Below are positions 14,613 to 15,489 of a stretch of DNA of 15,489 nt, in pieces. The position numbers were made by a program, and so were the translations under genes. The stretch covers positions 1-15,489 of the forward strand of contig JAPUIV010000266.1 of the NCBI GenBank assembly GCA_027296665.1. Direction: 5' to 3'. Numbering within the stretch: the stretch's first letter is position 1; each line of letters opens with the position of its first letter. Under the pieces are notes generated by a model that made no database searches, had not been told where the DNA came from, and saw only the letters and a program-made list of their open reading frames with translations. Origin of the DNA: Acidobacteriota bacterium. GTDB lineage: Bacteria > Acidobacteriota > Polarisedimenticolia > JAPUIV01.

Positions 14613-15355
14613 TCGGTTTCCCCCTTCAAGGGGATGCGGCTTTCCAGATGAGCCGAAAAGCCCGGCCGGATTTCCTTGAAAATCCGGACCCGGATCGGCC
14701 TTCCGGTCAGAGGGAGGTCAAGCCTTCCCTTGAAACCGGCCCAGGTCCCCTTCAAACTGAGTTTCGGATTGAAATCCAGCCGCACCCGCACGTCTCCATC
14801 CAGGCCCCTCCCATCCCGCGCGGGGCCGGTTCGCTCCCTGGGACGTTTCTCCTGCCCGCCGGCGGATCCGATCTTCAGGCTCCCCATGTGGTCCACGAAG
14901 GACTGAACCTTGTGAAGGCCTTTGAAACCTTCCAGGATCCGATCGAGCTGGTCCTCGAGAAAATTTTCGAAGGCGTCGTTCATCAGGTCTTCAGCTCTTT
15001 GGCTGCGGTATTCCTGAAAATTACTGTCCTCGTAGGCCCAGGTGGCCGAAACGAACGCCTGAGTATTCGCTACCCGGGTCTTGATCACTTCCTTGTCGAG
15101 GTTGGTCAGGATCTCCCGGAAGATTTGTCCGGTGGGACTGGAAATGGGATCCGGGGAAGAGGAAGTAGGCAGGAGATAGGATTGGAGATGAAGGACGGGG
15201 TGATCGGCAGGCGCGCCGAGGGTTCCGGCCAGCAAGATTCCCTTCGAAGAAAACCTTTCCCGGCCGGATCCTTTTGCTGTGGCGATCATCGCCAGAAAAA
15301 GGCAGGCGGCCATCGATATTCTACTGAGGAGACTGCCAGGCTGCCTCAATCCCAT
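14579..15355 (-). CDS. Secreted, probably outer-membrane-associated protein of unknown function
   Basis: A 258-residue protein with a signal peptide (about 1-27, hydrophobic MAACLFLAMIA; likely cleavage after ATA). The middle (about 80-155) is polar and probably helical, from IFREILTNLDKEVIK through EDLMNDAFENFLEDQLDRIL. A charged linker at about 168-185 is followed by a C-terminal third of alternating strands (VRVRLDFNPKLSLKG, GRLDLPL, RPIRVRIFKEIRP, SAHLESRIPL, WTTVGVFIQF) ending in Phe. That pattern and the terminal Phe are seen in outer-membrane beta proteins, though four to five strands are too few for a normal barrel. I do not recognise a family. The start at 15355 has AAAGGA five bases upstream. 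It is followed by the overlapping hydrolase gene, suggesting a joint envelope function. Confidence 0.65.
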   Translation of the reverse strand: MGLRQPGSLLSRISMAACLFLAMIATAKGSGRERFSSKGILLAGTLGAPADHPVLHLQSYLLPTSSSPDPISSPTGQIFREILTNLDKEVIKTRVANTQAFVSATWAYEDSNFQEYRSQRAEDLMNDAFENFLEDQLDRILEGFKGLHKVQSFVDHMGSLKIGSAGGQEKRPRERTGPARDGRGLDGDVRVRLDFNPKLSLKGTWAGFKGRLDLPLTGRPIRVRIFKEIRPGFSAHLESRIPLKGETEWTTVGVFIQF

Positions 15356-15368
15356 CCGGTTCCTTTCT

Positions 15369-15448
15369 CAGGTAGATCCTGATGGGAGCCCCCAGGGAGC
15401 GAACAAGTCTATCCGGAATCCGAGTCGATTTCGGAAGGGATCTACCTG
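15369..15448 (-). promoter_or_regulatory. Long-range stem in the leader of the secreted-protein gene
   Basis: CAGGTAGATCC (15369-15379) and GGATCTACCTG (15438-15448) form a perfect 11-bp inverted repeat with 58 bases between. In the minus-strand leader the 3' arm ends just three bases before the AAAGGA ribosome site. Inside the loop, 15419-15423 pairs with 15431-15435 (5 bp, 7-base loop), and a UGGG/CCCA stem of four pairs is possible. The whole could form a branched element controlling translation. It matches no riboswitch class I know. Confidence 0.45.
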
Positions 15449-15466
15449 GATACTGTTTGTGCCATC

Positions 15467-15475
15467 ACTATACCA
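15467..15475 (-). promoter_or_regulatory. Extended -10 promoter of the secreted protein-hydrolase unit
   Basis: On the minus strand TGGTATAGT (15475-15467) fits an extended -10, TGnTATAGT. Any -35 would lie at or just beyond the window edge. Start of transcription is predicted near 15460, giving a leader of about 105 nt that holds both arms of the inverted repeat. Confidence 0.5.
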
Positions 15476-15489
15476 GAAAATCTCATGAT

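Noticed and set aside
1..15489. Search for CRISPR arrays, tRNA or rRNA genes, insertion sequences, attachment sites and toxin-antitoxin pairs
   Set aside because: I found no regularly spaced repeats, tRNA-like folds, transposase motifs or small paired toxin/antitoxin frames. Nearly all sequence is taken up by recognised genes.

Overview
The window is GC-rich bacterial chromosome (clearly above 60% GC by eye), densely packed with housekeeping genes. I see no tRNA, rRNA, CRISPR array, insertion sequence or phage gene. Several proteins carry predicted export signals, one has a lipobox-like motif, and one ends in an outer-membrane-type C-terminal Phe. These point to a diderm (Gram-negative-type) bacterium. 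RNase Y together with the non-mevalonate enzyme Dxs and an ElbB-like protein fits several deep-branching diderm phyla, but I cannot name a taxon. Non-ATG starts are common: the sulfatase-like gene, dxs, pepA, nrnA, moaE and pabB all seem to use GTG or TTG.

Layout. (1) Positions 1-917, minus strand: 5' part of a sulfatase/phosphatase-superfamily hydrolase, cut by the window edge. It is divergent from a GHMP-family sugar kinase (958-1977); a palindromic -10 element lies between them. (2) 2030-3170, plus strand: a secreted protein of unknown function, then a small P-loop kinase related to the N-terminal domain of DcdV-type deaminases. Its 3' end overlaps the 3' end of a convergent rhomboid protease (3116-3802, minus). 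(3) From a strong promoter at 3894-3923: dxs, pepA and moaB, tightly spaced. (4) From a second promoter at 7978-8006, whose -35 lies in three tandem 10-bp repeats: nrnA, an elbB-like gene, moaD and moaE. (5) A third candidate promoter (10456-10485) precedes rny (RNase Y) and pabB. (6) 13563-15355, minus strand: a secreted, probably beta-rich protein of unknown function, then an overlapping membrane-anchored alpha/beta hydrolase. Their promoter and a potentially structured leader lie at the right edge.

Functionally, the plus-strand block covers isoprenoid precursor supply (dxs, possibly elbB), peptide turnover (pepA), molybdopterin assembly (moaB, moaD, moaE), RNA decay (nrnA, rny) and folate precursor synthesis (pabB). 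RNase Y starts mRNA decay and NrnA finishes it by clearing oligoribonucleotides. Most of the window is ordinary core genome. The less ordinary parts are the stand-alone DcdV-like kinase, the Cys-to-Ser change in the ElbB-like protein, the promoter architectures, and the uncharacterised two-gene envelope unit with its long-range leader stem.
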